A stretch of 64,000 bases of DNA from Rhizobium sp. NRK18 (GTDB lineage Bacteria > Pseudomonadota > Alphaproteobacteria > Rhizobiales > Rhizobiaceae). Below, piece by piece: positions 37,119 through 46,471 of this stretch. The notes under the pieces are model-generated. The model did not search any database. It was not told where the DNA came from and was given only the letters and a program-made list of their open reading frames with translations. The DNA lies in assembly GCF_024385575.1 (NCBI RefSeq), contig NZ_JANFMV010000001.1:3067681-3131680 (forward strand), given 5' to 3'. Positions within the stretch are counted from its first letter, which is position 1. Each line of letters starts with the position of its first letter. Both the position numbers and the translations under genes were made by a program.

Positions 37119-37125
37119 GGCAATT

Positions 37126-37138
37126 AATGTAGCACATT
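37126..37138. promoter_or_regulatory. Candidate BrnA operator (AATGT-AGC-ACATT)
   Basis: A perfect 5-3-5 palindrome lies 8 bases upstream of the brnT start, in an AT-rich promoter-like stretch. BrnT-BrnA complexes repress their own promoter, so this is the natural operator candidate. The pairing is seen; binding is inferred. Confidence 0.5.
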
Positions 37139-37253
37139 TAATCTGGGCGCTGCTATCGGCAAATGCAACGCCTCGACACCGGCTTTCTGCTTGACCTTTC
37201 CGGCCTCGGTCGCTACGCGCGGGGCACGTTTACAAACACTTCGGGAGCAGGCG

Positions 37254-38525
37254 ATGAAAGTTCTTCTGATCGGATCCGGCGGACGCGAGCATGCGCTGGC
37301 CTGGAAACTGGCGCAGTCGCCGCTGATGGAAGAGTTCTATGCTGCACCGGGCAATCCCGGCATCGCCGAACATGCGACGCTCGCCGATATCAACATCGAC
37401 GATCATGCCGCCGTCGTCGCCTTCTGCAAGGACAAGGCGATCGACTTCGTCGTCGTCGGGCCGGAAGCCCCGCTCGTCGCCGGCATCGCCGATGCACTTC
37501 GCGACGCCGGCATCGCCGTCTTCGGTCCGTCGGCCGGCGCGGCGCAGCTCGAGGGCTCCAAGGGTTTCACCAAGGACATCTGCGCGCGCTACAATATTCC
37601 GACCGGCGCCTATCAGCGCTTCAACAATGCTCCGAAGGCCAAGGCCTATGTCCGGGCAGAGGGCGCACCAATCGTCATCAAGGCCGACGGGCTTGCCGCC
37701 GGCAAGGGCGTGACGGTGGCGATGACGGTCGACGAGGCGCTGGCCGCCATCGACGATTGCTTCGAGGGTGCCTTCGGGGACGCCGGCGCGGAAGTCGTGG
37801 TCGAGGCGTTTCTCGATGGCGAGGAAGCGAGCTTCTTCTGCCTGTCGGACGGCAAGACGGCGCTGGCGCTCGCCACCGCGCAGGACCACAAGCGCGTCGG
37901 CGACGGCGACACCGGCCCGAACACCGGCGGCATGGGCGCCTATTCGCCAGCCCCGGTGATGACCGACGAGATGGTGTCGCGCACGATGAAGGAGATCATC
38001 GAACCGACGATCAAGGGCATGGCTGAAAGCGGCTATCCCTTCTCCGGCATCTTCTTTGCCGGACTGATGATCACCGACAAGGGTCCGGAGCTCATCGAAT
38101 ACAATGTCCGCTTCGGCGATCCGGAATGCCAGGTGCTGCTGATGCGGCTGAAGAGCGATCTGCTGCCGCTCCTCTACGCCTGCTCGAACGGCACGCTCGA
38201 CCAGGTGACGGCCGACTGGAGCGACGACGTGGCGCTGACCGTCGTCATGGCCTCAAAGGGCTATCCCGGCTCCTACGACAAGGGCACGCCGATCGCCTCG
38301 CTTCCCGCGGCCGGCAGCGACGGCAAGGTGTTTCATGCCGGAACAGCCCTCAAGGACGGCCGGCTGGTCGCAACCGGCGGGCGCGTGCTGAACGTGACCG
38401 CGACCGGCAAGACCGTCGCCGAAGCACAGGCGAAAGCCTACGCGCTGGTCGACCGGGTGGAATGGGACAACGGCTTCTGCCGCCGCGACATCGGCTGGCG
38501 CGCGATCGCCCGCGAACAGGGCTGA
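37254..38525 (+). CDS. purD: Phosphoribosylamine-glycine ligase (GAR synthetase)
   Basis: A 423-residue ATP-grasp enzyme that joins glycine to 5-phosphoribosylamine, the second step of purine synthesis. Marks: [20 protein letters not shown] at the N-terminus, [18 protein letters not shown], the ATP-grasp lysines in [36 protein letters not shown], and [15 protein letters not shown] with the metal-binding Glu/Asn. The ATG at 37254 is used because the conserved [15 protein letters not shown] begins there and GGGAGCAGG precedes it. The length is typical. It stands alone, divergent from brnTA. Confidence 0.96.
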   Translation: MKVLLIGSGGREHALAWKLAQSPLMEEFYAAPGNPGIAEHATLADINIDDHAAVVAFCKDKAIDFVVVGPEAPLVAGIADALRDAGIAVFGPSAGAAQLEGSKGFTKDICARYNIPTGAYQRFNNAPKAKAYVRAEGAPIVIKADGLAAGKGVTVAMTVDEALAAIDDCFEGAFGDAGAEVVVEAFLDGEEASFFCLSDGKTALALATAQDHKRVGDGDTGPNTGGMGAYSPAPVMTDEMVSRTMKEIIEPTIKGMAESGYPFSGIFFAGLMITDKGPELIEYNVRFGDPECQVLLMRLKSDLLPLLYACSNGTLDQVTADWSDDVALTVVMASKGYPGSYDKGTPIASLPAAGSDGKVFHAGTALKDGRLVATGGRVLNVTATGKTVAEAQAKAYALVDRVEWDNGFCRRDIGWRAIAREQG

Positions 38526-38654
38526 TCAGCGTCGGCAGCTTACGCAACCCTCGCGAATATTGCTTATAAAGTCCTATTTATGGTTGCCGTCCACATGTCC
38601 GATGGATAATGTTGGGCTGCAGGCTGAGCATTGCTACCGCCGGGAGAGCCCGTA

Positions 38655-39002
38655 TTGCTGACAAAGAAGCAGACCCTTCTTGCCGTTCCGTTTCTCCTTC
38701 TGACATTTGTCGGTCTGTGCCTTCTCGGCTATATCTCCGACATCTATTTTCATGCCCGCGGAGGCCCCCTTGCGGTGATCTTTGGAGCCGCTTTCGCCGC
38801 CAATTTCCTCGCTGGGCTTTTCATCTTCTTCTCAATTTTCGCATCGATGGGAACAGCGATGATCTCCAATGCGTCCGGCCCAGACTGGTTTGAAAGAACA
38901 GGAAACCCTTTCTATTATCTCCTTTGGAAAGAGCTGCGCGATACGACGATCATACAAACCGGACAGTCCACAGTGACCAAAGATGGTACCACGGGGCCTT
39001 GA
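38655..39002 (+). CDS. Small membrane protein of unknown function
   Basis: A 115-residue protein, not recognised. Two strongly hydrophobic segments (about 8-30 and 38-66) precede a short C-terminal tail of about 45 residues. The TTG at 38655 is preferred because GGGAG lies 8-12 bases upstream; a TTG at 38631 is also open. GC content is lower than in purD and the codon bias is weaker, so this may be a recent or fast-evolving gene. Coding potential rests only on the membrane pattern and ribosome site. Confidence 0.5.
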   Translation: MLTKKQTLLAVPFLLLTFVGLCLLGYISDIYFHARGGPLAVIFGAAFAANFLAGLFIFFSIFASMGTAMISNASGPDWFERTGNPFYYLLWKELRDTTIIQTGQSTVTKDGTTGP

Positions 39003-39139
39003 ACAGGGCCTCAAAATATTGCTGAGCCGGACAAATCGCACGAAAACGATGCGATTCATTCAAATTTTACCTAATCCCCTGACGGGATGGAAATATTCGC
39101 GCGCTACTCTCCCCTTAAAGAATGACGGGAGATGATCCT

Positions 39140-39649
39140 ATGCGTTACTTCGTTTTGACCGCCGCCATGACCGCCCTCGCCTTCCAGGCGCAGGCGTCTT
39201 CCATCGTGGACATCAAGACCAAGCCATTGGCGGAAAGCCGCAGCGTCGAGGCAATCACCTGCACGACCTGCCAGGCTGCCGATCCGCAGATCAACATGCT
39301 CTACAAGGTGCCGGTGCTTCAGGGCGCGGCGCAGAAGCTGGAGATCCGCGAAATCAACGGCGAGAAGAAGCTGGTGCGCACCGAGGCGATGATGGGCGGT
39401 TCGCCCGTCGAGCTCGTCTCCACGCCGACGCCGGACATCATGGCTGCGCTTGGCAACGCCCCGATCGACGGTCGGGCGCTGGCCGAAGCCGGCAAGGACG
39501 GTGTCGACGAGATGATGACCACCGCCGTCGGCGCGCCGAAGATCGCTCCCGGAGAACCGGTCGCCGCCAGCATCGCCGACCTTTCGGGCCCGGCTGAACA
39601 GCCGGTGAAGGAAATCAACCCGGACGACTTCCAGCTTCGCATGAAGTGA
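39140..39649 (+). CDS. Exported protein, possibly HPE1-like
   Basis: A 169-residue secreted protein: signal peptide MRYFVLTAAMTALAFQAQAS (cleavage near residue 19-20). The mature part has a CTTC pair at about 42-45 (ITCTTCQAADP), then a lysine/glutamate-rich region and a final NPDDFQLRMK. From memory, rhizobial genomes near glyQS encode similar proteins annotated as plant virulence effector HPE1-like domain proteins; I cannot confirm that. The CxxC pair could bind metal or form a disulfide. GGGAGATG precedes the ATG. It is convergent with glyS across a terminator. Confidence 0.75.
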   Translation: MRYFVLTAAMTALAFQAQASSIVDIKTKPLAESRSVEAITCTTCQAADPQINMLYKVPVLQGAAQKLEIREINGEKKLVRTEAMMGGSPVELVSTPTPDIMAALGNAPIDGRALAEAGKDGVDEMMTTAVGAPKIAPGEPVAASIADLSGPAEQPVKEINPDDFQLRMK

Positions 39650-39710
39650 CCCGATCCCTGCCCCCACCAACTTCAACGAGTTGACGGGCCGTCGCCAGTC
39701 CCTGGGCGAC

Positions 39711-39749
39711 AAAAAAGCGCTCCCGAGAGAAGACGGGGGCGCTTTTCTT
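39711..39749. terminator. Bidirectional intrinsic terminator
   Basis: AAAAAA, then GCGCTCCCG (39717-39725), an 8-base loop, CGGGGGCGC (39734-39742, one G-T pair) and TTTTCTT. The A-run and U-run allow termination from both sides. It separates the exported-protein gene from glyS. Confidence 0.85.
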
Positions 39750-39775
39750 ATGTGCGCTTTGGGTGCTTGCCAACA

Positions 39776-39891
39776 GACGTCATGCCGGACTTGATCGGGC
39801 ATCCAGACGGCCCAAGTCCTTGGGCCGAAAGGAGTCTCAAGACCCGGCAGACGCCGGGTCGCTGGATCCCGGATCAAGTCCGGGATGACGG
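39776..39891. repeat. Cloverleaf-like palindromic intergenic repeat
   Basis: Outer arms GACGTCATGCCGGACTTGAT... (39776-39806) and ...ATCAAGTCCGGGATGACGG (39861-39891) are nearly complementary. Between them two perfect hairpins occur: GGCCCAAG-TCCTT-GGGCC (about 39809-39826) and GACCCGGC-AGAC-GCCGGGTC (39841-39860). The outer-arm pattern (GTCATGCCGGACTTGATCCGG... CTGGATCCCGGATCAAGTCCGG) is a dispersed palindromic element widespread in alphaproteobacterial intergenic regions. Function is unknown; it may be a miniature mobile or RNA-processing element. Confidence 0.8.
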
Positions 39892-39933
39892 AGCCCTAAG
39901 AACTCCGCCCTCCATGCCAACCCGGGAAGTCGA

Positions 39934-42321
39934 TCAGCCGCTGATCTTCGAGAAATCCGCGACGGTGCCGGTGGCTTCGCGGATGAGCTTCAGGAGCGCG
40001 AGTCGGTTGGCGCGGATCGCCTCGTCCTCGTCGTTGACCAGAACCTCGTCGAAGAAGCGGTCGACGGGCGCACGGAGTTTCGACAGGGCTTCCATCGCCT
40101 CGCGGAAATCCTCGCGCTTGACGGCCTCGGAGGCTTCCAGCGCGGCGACGCTGATCGCCGAGAACAGCGCCTTTTCGGCCTCTTCGGTGAACAGCACGTC
40201 ATCGACGGAGGCGGCGACCTTCGTGCCCTTCTTCTCCTCGGCGGCGAGAAGCTGCGTGGCGCGCTTGGTGCCGGCGAGCAGGTTGATGCCATCCTCGGAG
40301 GTAATGAAGGCCGTCAAAGCTTCTGCCTTGCGGGCGACCATCAGCAGATCGTCGGATTCCGGCGTCAGCACGGCATCGATGATGTCGTAGCGGGCGCCGA
40401 GATCGCGGAGATAGACCTTCAGGCGGTCATGGAAGAAGGCGAGGAGATCTTGGATGGTAGCATCCGGATCGATGACTGTGTTGTCACCAGAAAGTCGTAA
40501 CTTATATCCTTCAGCGAGATAGCTATACAAAGCACCAACTCTGGTTTGTGCCTGCGAAAACTCAATATTCAATTTACTTGAATAATCCAGCTGAGAGTTA
40601 CTTCCAGAAATAGCGCGCACTTGCCCAAGAGTCGGCAAAGAAATCATAGCAAAGCCAGATTGGCCTGCGGAATTTTTCTTATCTACCGAAAATAGCCCAC
40701 CCACGAAGACAACCCAACCGTAGTGGTTCGCCAAAACTTTCAATAAAGGCAACCGACTCTTTAGAGCTAGGAGAATTCGAATCGCGCCTAAGGCCGACCG
40801 CCTAAGCGCGTAGGGATCCTTTGAGCCAGTTGGCTTTTCGTTAATCGCCCAAAAGCCCAGCAATGTGTCAAGTTTATCGGCTAGTGCGACAGTGGTTGCA
40901 ACCGCGTTCGATGGTGCGGTGTCCGTTGGGCCCTGCGGCTTGTAATGGTCTTCGATGGCGATGGCGACAGCATCGTCCTCGCCCTGCAGGAGGGCGTATT
41001 TTCGGCCCATGATGCCCTGCAGTTCCGGGAACTCGCCGACGGCTTCGGTGCGCAGGTCGGCCTTCGCCAGCACCACGGCGCGGTCGACGAGTAACTTATC
41101 CGCGCCTGTCGCCTTGGCCAGTTCGGCAGCAAGCGCACGGATACGGGCGACGCGGTCGCCCTGCGTGCCGAGCTTGGCGTGGAAGGTGACGTTCAGGTGG
41201 TCGAGCTTGGCCATGCGCTGGTCGAGCGGCTTCTTCAGGTCGAGGCCGAATTTTTCGGCCGAGGCAGTCAGTTCGCCGAGGTCCGGCAGGTCCGATTGGT
41301 CCCGCTTCCAGAAGTGCAGCGCGTCGGAAAGGCGGGCGCGCACGACCTTGCCGTTGCCGTGCATGATTTCCTTGCCGCCGTCCTTCGCCTCGATGTTGGA
41401 GACGAGGATGAAGTGGTTGGAGAGCCGTTCGCCACCCTGCTTGCGGCAGACGAAGCATTTCTGGTTGGTCTTGATCGTCAGGCGGATGATCTCGTCGGGG
41501 ATCGTGAGGTACTCTTCCTCGAACGTGCCGAGCAGGACGTTGGGATATTCGACAAGGCCGGACACTTCCTCAAGCAGGCCCTCGTCCTCGACCAGGTCGA
41601 GACCGTTGGCGAAGGCGAGATTGCGGGCGTCCTGGGCGATCATCTCCTTGCGGCGCTCGGCGTCGAGCACGACCTTGGCGGCGGCAAGGCTGGCAACGTA
41701 ATCATCGAAGCGGCGCACGGTGATCGGCTCGGGCGCATGGAAGCGGTGGCCATAGGTGATGTTGCCGGCGACGAGACCGTCGATCTCGAACGGGATGACC
41801 TGCGTTTCCTCGTGCTCCGGTCCGAACAGGCAGACGATCGACTGCAGCGGGCGCACCCATTGCAGTGAGCCGGGCTTGGCCGAGGCCGCGCCCCAGCGCA
41901 TCGGCTTCGGCCAGGGGAAATTGCGGATGATGCCCGGCATGACGTCGGCGATGATCTCTTCCGCCGGCCGGCCGGGCTTTGAGATCACGGCAACATAGAA
42001 TTCGCCTTTCTTCGGATCGCTGACGACCTGCGCCTCGCTGACGGAGGAAAGTCCGGCGCCGCGCAGGAAGCCTTCGATCGCCTTTTCCGGCGCGTCGGTG
42101 CGCGGGCCCTTGCGCTCTTCGCGGCTGTCGGCGGAACGGGCGTTGAGGCCGCGGATATCGAGCGTCAGGCGGCGCGGCGTCCAGTATTCGCGTGCGCCCT
42201 CATAGGTCAGGCCCGCCTCGACCAGTGCGTCGGTGACGAGTTTCTTCAGGTCGCCAGCCGCCTTGCGCTGCATGCGGGCTGGGATTTCCTCGGAGCGGAG
42301 TTCAAGCAGAAGATCGGGCAT
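39934..42321 (-). CDS. glyS: Glycyl-tRNA synthetase beta subunit, with an internal low-GC insert
   Basis: A 795-residue subunit of the alpha2-beta2 glycyl-tRNA synthetase; the beta chain binds tRNA. N-terminal [47 protein letters not shown] and the HD-like [14 protein letters not shown] are all typical, as is the C-terminal anticodon-binding part ([17 protein letters not shown]). E. coli GlyS has 689 residues. The extra length lies mainly in residues 530-610, where the DNA (40501-40740) has 44% GC by hand count against about 63% in the flanks; 40741-40920 is about 53%. The frame stays open throughout. This looks like an insertion or a recombined segment from a lower-GC source. The alpha subunit gene lies 5 kb upstream. 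Confidence 0.95.
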   Translation of the reverse strand: MPDLLLELRSEEIPARMQRKAAGDLKKLVTDALVEAGLTYEGAREYWTPRRLTLDIRGLNARSADSREERKGPRTDAPEKAIEGFLRGAGLSSVSEAQVVSDPKKGEFYVAVISKPGRPAEEIIADVMPGIIRNFPWPKPMRWGAASAKPGSLQWVRPLQSIVCLFGPEHEETQVIPFEIDGLVAGNITYGHRFHAPEPITVRRFDDYVASLAAAKVVLDAERRKEMIAQDARNLAFANGLDLVEDEGLLEEVSGLVEYPNVLLGTFEEEYLTIPDEIIRLTIKTNQKCFVCRKQGGERLSNHFILVSNIEAKDGGKEIMHGNGKVVRARLSDALHFWKRDQSDLPDLGELTASAEKFGLDLKKPLDQRMAKLDHLNVTFHAKLGTQGDRVARIRALAAELAKATGADKLLVDRAVVLAKADLRTEAVGEFPELQGIMGRKYALLQGEDDAVAIAIEDHYKPQGPTDTAPSNAVATTVALADKLDTLLGFWAINEKPTGSKDPYALRRSALGAIRILLALKSRLPLLKVLANHYGWVVFVGGLFSVDKKNSAGQSGFAMISLPTLGQVRAISGSNSQLDYSSKLNIEFSQAQTRVGALYSYLAEGYKLRLSGDNTVIDPDATIQDLLAFFHDRLKVYLRDLGARYDIIDAVLTPESDDLLMVARKAEALTAFITSEDGINLLAGTKRATQLLAAEEKKGTKVAASVDDVLFTEEAEKALFSAISVAALEASEAVKREDFREAMEALSKLRAPVDRFFDEVLVNDEDEAIRANRLALLKLIREATGTVADFSKISG

Positions 42322-42427
42322 GGGTATGAGACTTCATGATTGTCGGAAAAAGCAGGTGCGCGGGACTTAGCAAGGAGACGCGGGCTTGTCACCAGAAAAG
42401 CCGGAGATTTCTCGGGTTCGAGGGGTG

Positions 42428-42991
42428 TCAGCGACGTTGGGAGGCGAAGCGGCGGATGGCCAGCACGATGACAATGAGGACCGCAAGACCGCCGAGCGCG
42501 AAGGGAAAGACCGCGTGGCCTGCTTCCGGCGAGAACAGGACGCTCCAGAGCATTTTCAAAAGCGCACCGGCGGCGGCAACGATCAGGCCGAGAAGCCATG
42601 AACGCTTCCAGAAGGCGGCGGCAAGCGCGACGCAATAGGTGATGACGGCAACGGCGCCGAATGCCGTCTGCACCGTCCAGCCCTGAGAAAGCAGGCTCCG
42701 TTCCATCGCCAGGAATTCCGTCACCTCGGCGTTGGGTTCGGCCGGCGGCGGAAACCAGAACATCGAACTGAGGATTGCCAGCACCGAGGCCATGATACCG
42801 GCAAGGGACCGACGCCAGGCAAAATAGCAGAGTGGCAGCACAAGCAGCGGGCGGGCGGCCCAGGAGGCGGTATTGCGATGGCGTTCGAAGGCCCAGTCGA
42901 AGAACGGCTGATGGGTGAAGAACACGAAGAGCAGCGCGACGATGAGCATCGCAAAGACGACGGCCAGGAGCCTGTCTGCCTGTCGGCTCAT
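42428..42991 (-). CDS. Multi-pass membrane protein of unknown function
   Basis: A 187-residue hydrophobic protein with about five membrane segments (VFAMLIVALLFVFF; LLVLPLCYFAW; MASVLAILSSMFW; AFGAVAVITYCVALAA; FALGGLAVLIVIVLA). It has a short cytosolic N-terminus (MSRQADR) and a basic C-terminus (IRRFASQRR). No family motif is recognised. It starts 6 bases after the DUF2207 gene stop and is presumably co-transcribed with it. It ends about 100 bases before glyS. Partner or accessory to the LemA/DUF2207 membrane proteins is possible from context only. Confidence 0.75.
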   Translation of the reverse strand: MSRQADRLLAVVFAMLIVALLFVFFTHQPFFDWAFERHRNTASWAARPLLVLPLCYFAWRRSLAGIMASVLAILSSMFWFPPPAEPNAEVTEFLAMERSLLSQGWTVQTAFGAVAVITYCVALAAAFWKRSWLLGLIVAAAGALLKMLWSVLFSPEAGHAVFPFALGGLAVLIVIVLAIRRFASQRR

Positions 42992-42997
42992 CGGCCC

Positions 42998-45106
42998 TTA
43001 CCAGCCACCGCCGCCACCACCACCACCGCCGCCGCCGGAGAAGCCGCCGCCGGACGAAAAGCCCGAGGACGACGAGGAGGATTTCGGCGCGGGAATGGTG
43101 GAGGCGACCGTCGAGGCCATGGCGGAGGGGAAGCGGCTGAAACTGTCGCCGAACCGGCCGCCGTCGAAGCTGCCGCCGGAATACCAGGCGGGGTGATAGG
43201 CGGCCGATGCGGTGCCGGCGGCAACGGCGGCGGCAAGCCAGGCGTCGAAGGTCCGCGTCCAGGGCTTTTCCACGCCGAGCGCCACGGCATAGGGCAGCAG
43301 CTTTTCGAAATGTTGCGGCGACATTTTGGGCGCGCCCTGCATGTTCAGCCGGTCCTTTTCGGCGAGCGTCAGATACATCTTCAACCCGTCGATGCCGTCC
43401 ATCATCTTCGTTCCGAGCGGGGTCGGCGCGCCCATCAGGAAGAAGAACACGACATTGGCGACGACGATGCCGCCGATCGCGAAGAACACCGGCAGTTCAT
43501 GCATCTCTGCGAACGACGTGGAAAACGTGCTCAGGATGCCGGTCAGCATGGTGAGGCCGAACATGCCGATGAAGGCGAGCGAAATGACCGAGGCCACCTT
43601 CTGGACCAGCGACCGGGCGTTGATCAGGTTGCGGCCGATAACGGTGGCAAAGACGCCGAGGACGGTGGAGGCGATGCCGAGGCCGAACAAGGCGCCGAGC
43701 GTATCGCTATCGAAGGTGCCGAAGACGACGAGGATGACGATCGACAGGACGGAAAGGATGACGCCGGCGGCGATGTAGCCGGTGTTGAACTTGTAGTAGC
43801 GGCCGCGATGCTCCTTCTCGATCGCCGAGCGGAAGCTCGAGCCGCGGCTCTGGACGGCCGGACCGTTCGCCTTGTTGATCAGGAATTCCTGCCCTTCGCG
43901 GCTCAGCCCCATCAAGAGCACCTTCTCGCCCGCCGGAAGCACCTCGTCCACCGGCTTTGCCGTGCGGCGGATGATGATCGAGCTCTTCAGGTCATCGAGT
44001 ATGATGTAGCCCTTGACGGCGAGATTGATGGCGGCCGCGGAAAAGGCCTGCCAGCCGGCGCCGGAGAACCCCTTGTTGTCGATGTAGTTGACGAGCGCGG
44101 GCGAGATGCCCTCAGGCGCGTCCCAGCGCGGCACGATGACGCCGCGCTCCGGATCCTTGCCGACCTTGGCCCAGGATTTGAAATAGAAGCCGAGGACGAG
44201 GATGAGGCCGCCGAAGGCGAAGATGTAATTGCGGTTGTCCTTGAGGAACCACCAGGTCTGCTCCTCCTGCGAAGGCGCGGCGACCACGCCCTTGGGAAGC
44301 TTGACGCCGATGGTCAGCCCCTCTTCCGCTCCAAGCGGTCGGGTCGTCGTGAACTCCACCACATTGCCGGAGACGGAGGCGCGGGCATCCCTGCCCGTCT
44401 CGCCATAGGCGCCGGTGAAGGCGACGGTGTCCTCCACCTTGGCGCCTTCCAGCAGGGTGACGGTGGCGCTCGCCCGCTGGATCGGGAAGATCCAGCCATT
44501 GCCGGTCACGTTCCAGTAGAGTTCGTCGTGATCGTCGAAATAGCGGACCTGGCGGCTGGTCTCGTAGGTGAAGACGTAGGAATGCGCACCGAAATCCAGA
44601 AAGACATTCGGATCGCCGGCATAGATGCGGATGCCGCCGCTGATCGATTCCATATGAAACGGCTCGTCGTGACCGTCGCGGGTGACCGAAATCAGATCGA
44701 AATCGACTTTAACCTCGCGGCCCCGATCATCCAGGAATGTCAGCGGAAAATCGCGAAATATGCCGCGACGGATCTGATCGCCCTCGGCAATGACGTCGAT
44801 GTTCTCGCGCACGAGCATCGTTGCGTCCTTGTTGAGGGTGATGTCCGAATGGAAATTGGTGATGACCTCGTTGGCCATAGCCGGGACGGACAGAAATGCC
44901 GACAACAGTGCGAAACAGGCAAGAAGCCCTCGCAGGATGGTCGCCTTTTTCCCCTTCTCCCCCTGGGGAGAAGTGCCGAACGAAGTGAGGCGATGAGGGG
45001 TTCCCCCGTAAATGCCGAATGGGAACCCCTCATCCGGCCCTGCGGGCCACCTTCTCCCCAAGGGGAAAAGGCGACGTATCATGCAGTAGAACCGTCCTGC
45101 TCTCAT
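42998..45106 (-). CDS. DUF2207 membrane protein with poly-glycine C-terminus and unusual N-terminal extension
   Basis: Read from the ATG at 45106, a 702-residue protein. The recognisable part starts with a signal peptide ([21 protein letters not shown]) and a DUF2207 domain ([20 protein letters not shown] onward), followed by two membrane regions (about 300-320 and 420-540). It ends in a Ser/Gly-rich tail, SGGGFSGG plus eleven glycines and W. Such LemA-DUF2207 proteins are membrane or envelope proteins of unclear role. The first 50-odd codons before the signal peptide are translated from a palindromic repeat and are unlikely to be a normal leader. No good start codon exists between the repeat and the signal peptide. 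The true start is therefore uncertain. Confidence 0.8.
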   Translation of the reverse strand: MRAGRFYCMIRRLFPLGRRWPAGPDEGFPFGIYGGTPHRLTSFGTSPQGEKGKKATILRGLLACFALLSAFLSVPAMANEVITNFHSDITLNKDATMLVRENIDVIAEGDQIRRGIFRDFPLTFLDDRGREVKVDFDLISVTRDGHDEPFHMESISGGIRIYAGDPNVFLDFGAHSYVFTYETSRQVRYFDDHDELYWNVTGNGWIFPIQRASATVTLLEGAKVEDTVAFTGAYGETGRDARASVSGNVVEFTTTRPLGAEEGLTIGVKLPKGVVAAPSQEEQTWWFLKDNRNYIFAFGGLILVLGFYFKSWAKVGKDPERGVIVPRWDAPEGISPALVNYIDNKGFSGAGWQAFSAAAINLAVKGYIILDDLKSSIIIRRTAKPVDEVLPAGEKVLLMGLSREGQEFLINKANGPAVQSRGSSFRSAIEKEHRGRYYKFNTGYIAAGVILSVLSIVILVVFGTFDSDTLGALFGLGIASTVLGVFATVIGRNLINARSLVQKVASVISLAFIGMFGLTMLTGILSTFSTSFAEMHELPVFFAIGGIVVANVVFFFLMGAPTPLGTKMMDGIDGLKMYLTLAEKDRLNMQGAPKMSPQHFEKLLPYAVALGVEKPWTRTFDAWLAAAVAAGTASAAYHPAWYSGGSFDGGRFGDSFSRFPSAMASTVASTIPAPKSSSSSSGFSSGGGFSGGGGGGGGGGGW
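44955..45072. repeat. Rhizobial palindromic mosaic element spanning the DUF2207 start
   Basis: Four nested palindromes occur in order. They are CTTCTCCCC-CT-GGGGAGAAG (44955-44974); GATGAGGGGTTCCC ... GGGAACCCCTCATC (44993-45006 and 45022-45035, 14 bp perfect); GGCCC-TGC-GGGCC (45037-45049); and CCTTCTCCCC-AA-GGGGAAAAGG (about 45051-45072). The composition matches the RIME/RPE-like intergenic elements of rhizobia, recognised by the CCTTCTCCCC-GGGGAGAAGG ends. It is read in frame as the N-terminal extension of the DUF2207 gene. Confidence 0.8.
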
Positions 45107-45171
45107 CTCATCAGACCTTTGTTGGAGCAAAACCCACCCTGTTCGGGTTGCCCTGCCCTGTCAAAATGCTC

Positions 45172-46425
45172 CTACCCCTCGAACTTGACCCCCAGCGAGC
45201 CGAGCGCGTCCCAATAGGCGGGATAGGTCTTGGCGACACAGCCGGGGTCGAGAATGGTGATACCCTCGACCTTCAGGCCGGCCAGCGCGAAGCTCATGGC
45301 GATGCGGTGATCGGCAAAGGTGTCGATATCGGCCGGCAGGCGCTGGCCGGCAAGGGCCGGATCGGCATTGACGACGAGATCGTCGCCCTCTTCGACGGCG
45401 AGACCGGGGCGGATGTTGTTCAACCCGGTCGAAAGCGCGCGGATGCGGTCGCATTCCTTGACCCGCAAGTTCTCGATACCGACGAAGCGCACCGGCGTCT
45501 CGTTGAAGGCGGCGAGAACGGCGAGTGTCGGGATGGCGTCCTGCATCTGGCTGCCGTCGATTTCCGCCGGCATATGCGGGAACTTCGCCATGAAATCATG
45601 CGACTTGGCGTCGGGCTGGGTGAAGTCCACTGTGGCCGTGCCGATGTCGATCCGCCCGCCGGTCAGCACTTCCGCGGCCCAGAGATAGGTGGCGGCGGAT
45701 GCATCGGGCTCGATGTGATAATCGGCGGCCTTGTAGCCGGTCGGCAAGACCCGCCAGGTGGATGGCGTCGGCTGCTCGACGCTGGCGCCGAAGGCCTCCA
45801 TCGAAGCGATCGTCAGGCCGATATAGCCGCGCGCGCCGATCGCCGTTCCCGCGAGCTCGATATCGAGCGGACGGCTGCCGCAGGCAGCCGCCATCAGGAG
45901 GGCCGAGACGTACTGGCTCGACAGTCCGGCATCGATGACGACGCGGTCGGCCCTGAAGCCGCCGGCGGCCTTGACGGTGACCGGCGGGCAACCTGTCGGG
46001 GCTTCGGCGTCAACGCCGAGCGCGTTCAGCGCCGCGACAAGCGGCTTGATCGGGCGCTTGCGCATGTGTTCGTCGCCGTCGACCACGAAGGTGCCGTCGA
46101 ACATGGCGACAGCGGCCGTCAGGAAGCGGGTCGCCGTGCCGGCGTTGCCGAGAAAGAGCGGATTTGCAGGCGCGCTCAGACGGCCCGACGAGGTGACCAC
46201 GAAGGTCGTCGCGTCCGGCTCTTCGACGGCAACGCCCATGGCGCGCAGCGCTTCGGCCATATAGCGCGTGTCGTCGCTCTTCAGCGCGCCGGTCAGGCGG
46301 CTGGTGCCCTTGGCGAGGCCGGCGAGCAGCAGCGCACGATTGGTGATCGATTTCGAGCCGGGAGGGCTCACCTTGCCGGAAAGCGGATGGCCGGGCGGGA
46401 TGACGGTCAGACGGTCCTTGTTCAT
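45172..46425 (-). CDS. aroA: 3-phosphoshikimate 1-carboxyvinyltransferase, non-CP4 type
   Basis: A 417-residue EPSP synthase, the sixth enzyme of the shikimate pathway. Marks: PPGSKSITNRALLLAGLAKG, SDDTRYMAEALRAMG, LGNAGTATRFLTAAVA, RPIKPLVAALNALG, LSSQYVSALLMAA, RVKECDRIRALS and TFADHRIAMSFALAG. The motif GNAGTATRFL differs from GNAGTAMRPL of E. coli (Met to Thr, Pro to Phe) and resembles the EPSPS part of fungal AROM proteins. The C-terminal YWDALGSLG is also AROM-like. Rhizobia usually carry a different, CP4-type aroA near cmk, so this is probably a second copy. The ATG at 46425 follows AAGAGAAGAGA; an ATG five codons earlier has no ribosome site. Confidence 0.9.
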   Translation of the reverse strand: MNKDRLTVIPPGHPLSGKVSPPGSKSITNRALLLAGLAKGTSRLTGALKSDDTRYMAEALRAMGVAVEEPDATTFVVTSSGRLSAPANPLFLGNAGTATRFLTAAVAMFDGTFVVDGDEHMRKRPIKPLVAALNALGVDAEAPTGCPPVTVKAAGGFRADRVVIDAGLSSQYVSALLMAAACGSRPLDIELAGTAIGARGYIGLTIASMEAFGASVEQPTPSTWRVLPTGYKAADYHIEPDASAATYLWAAEVLTGGRIDIGTATVDFTQPDAKSHDFMAKFPHMPAEIDGSQMQDAIPTLAVLAAFNETPVRFVGIENLRVKECDRIRALSTGLNNIRPGLAVEEGDDLVVNADPALAGQRLPADIDTFADHRIAMSFALAGLKVEGITILDPGCVAKTYPAYWDALGSLGVKFEG

Positions 46426-46471
46426 TCTCTTCTCTTGCATGGCCGAGCGCTCAAGCCCGGCCTCTTCTGTC

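Noticed and set aside
42878..45217. Long plus-strand open frame opposite the DUF2207 gene (779 codons)
   Set aside because: The product is low-complexity charged sequence; the minus strand has a signal peptide, DUF2207 domain and membrane segments. Similar long antisense frames at 34270-36510 (over tex) and 8330-9970 (over the chemoreceptor) were rejected for the same reason.
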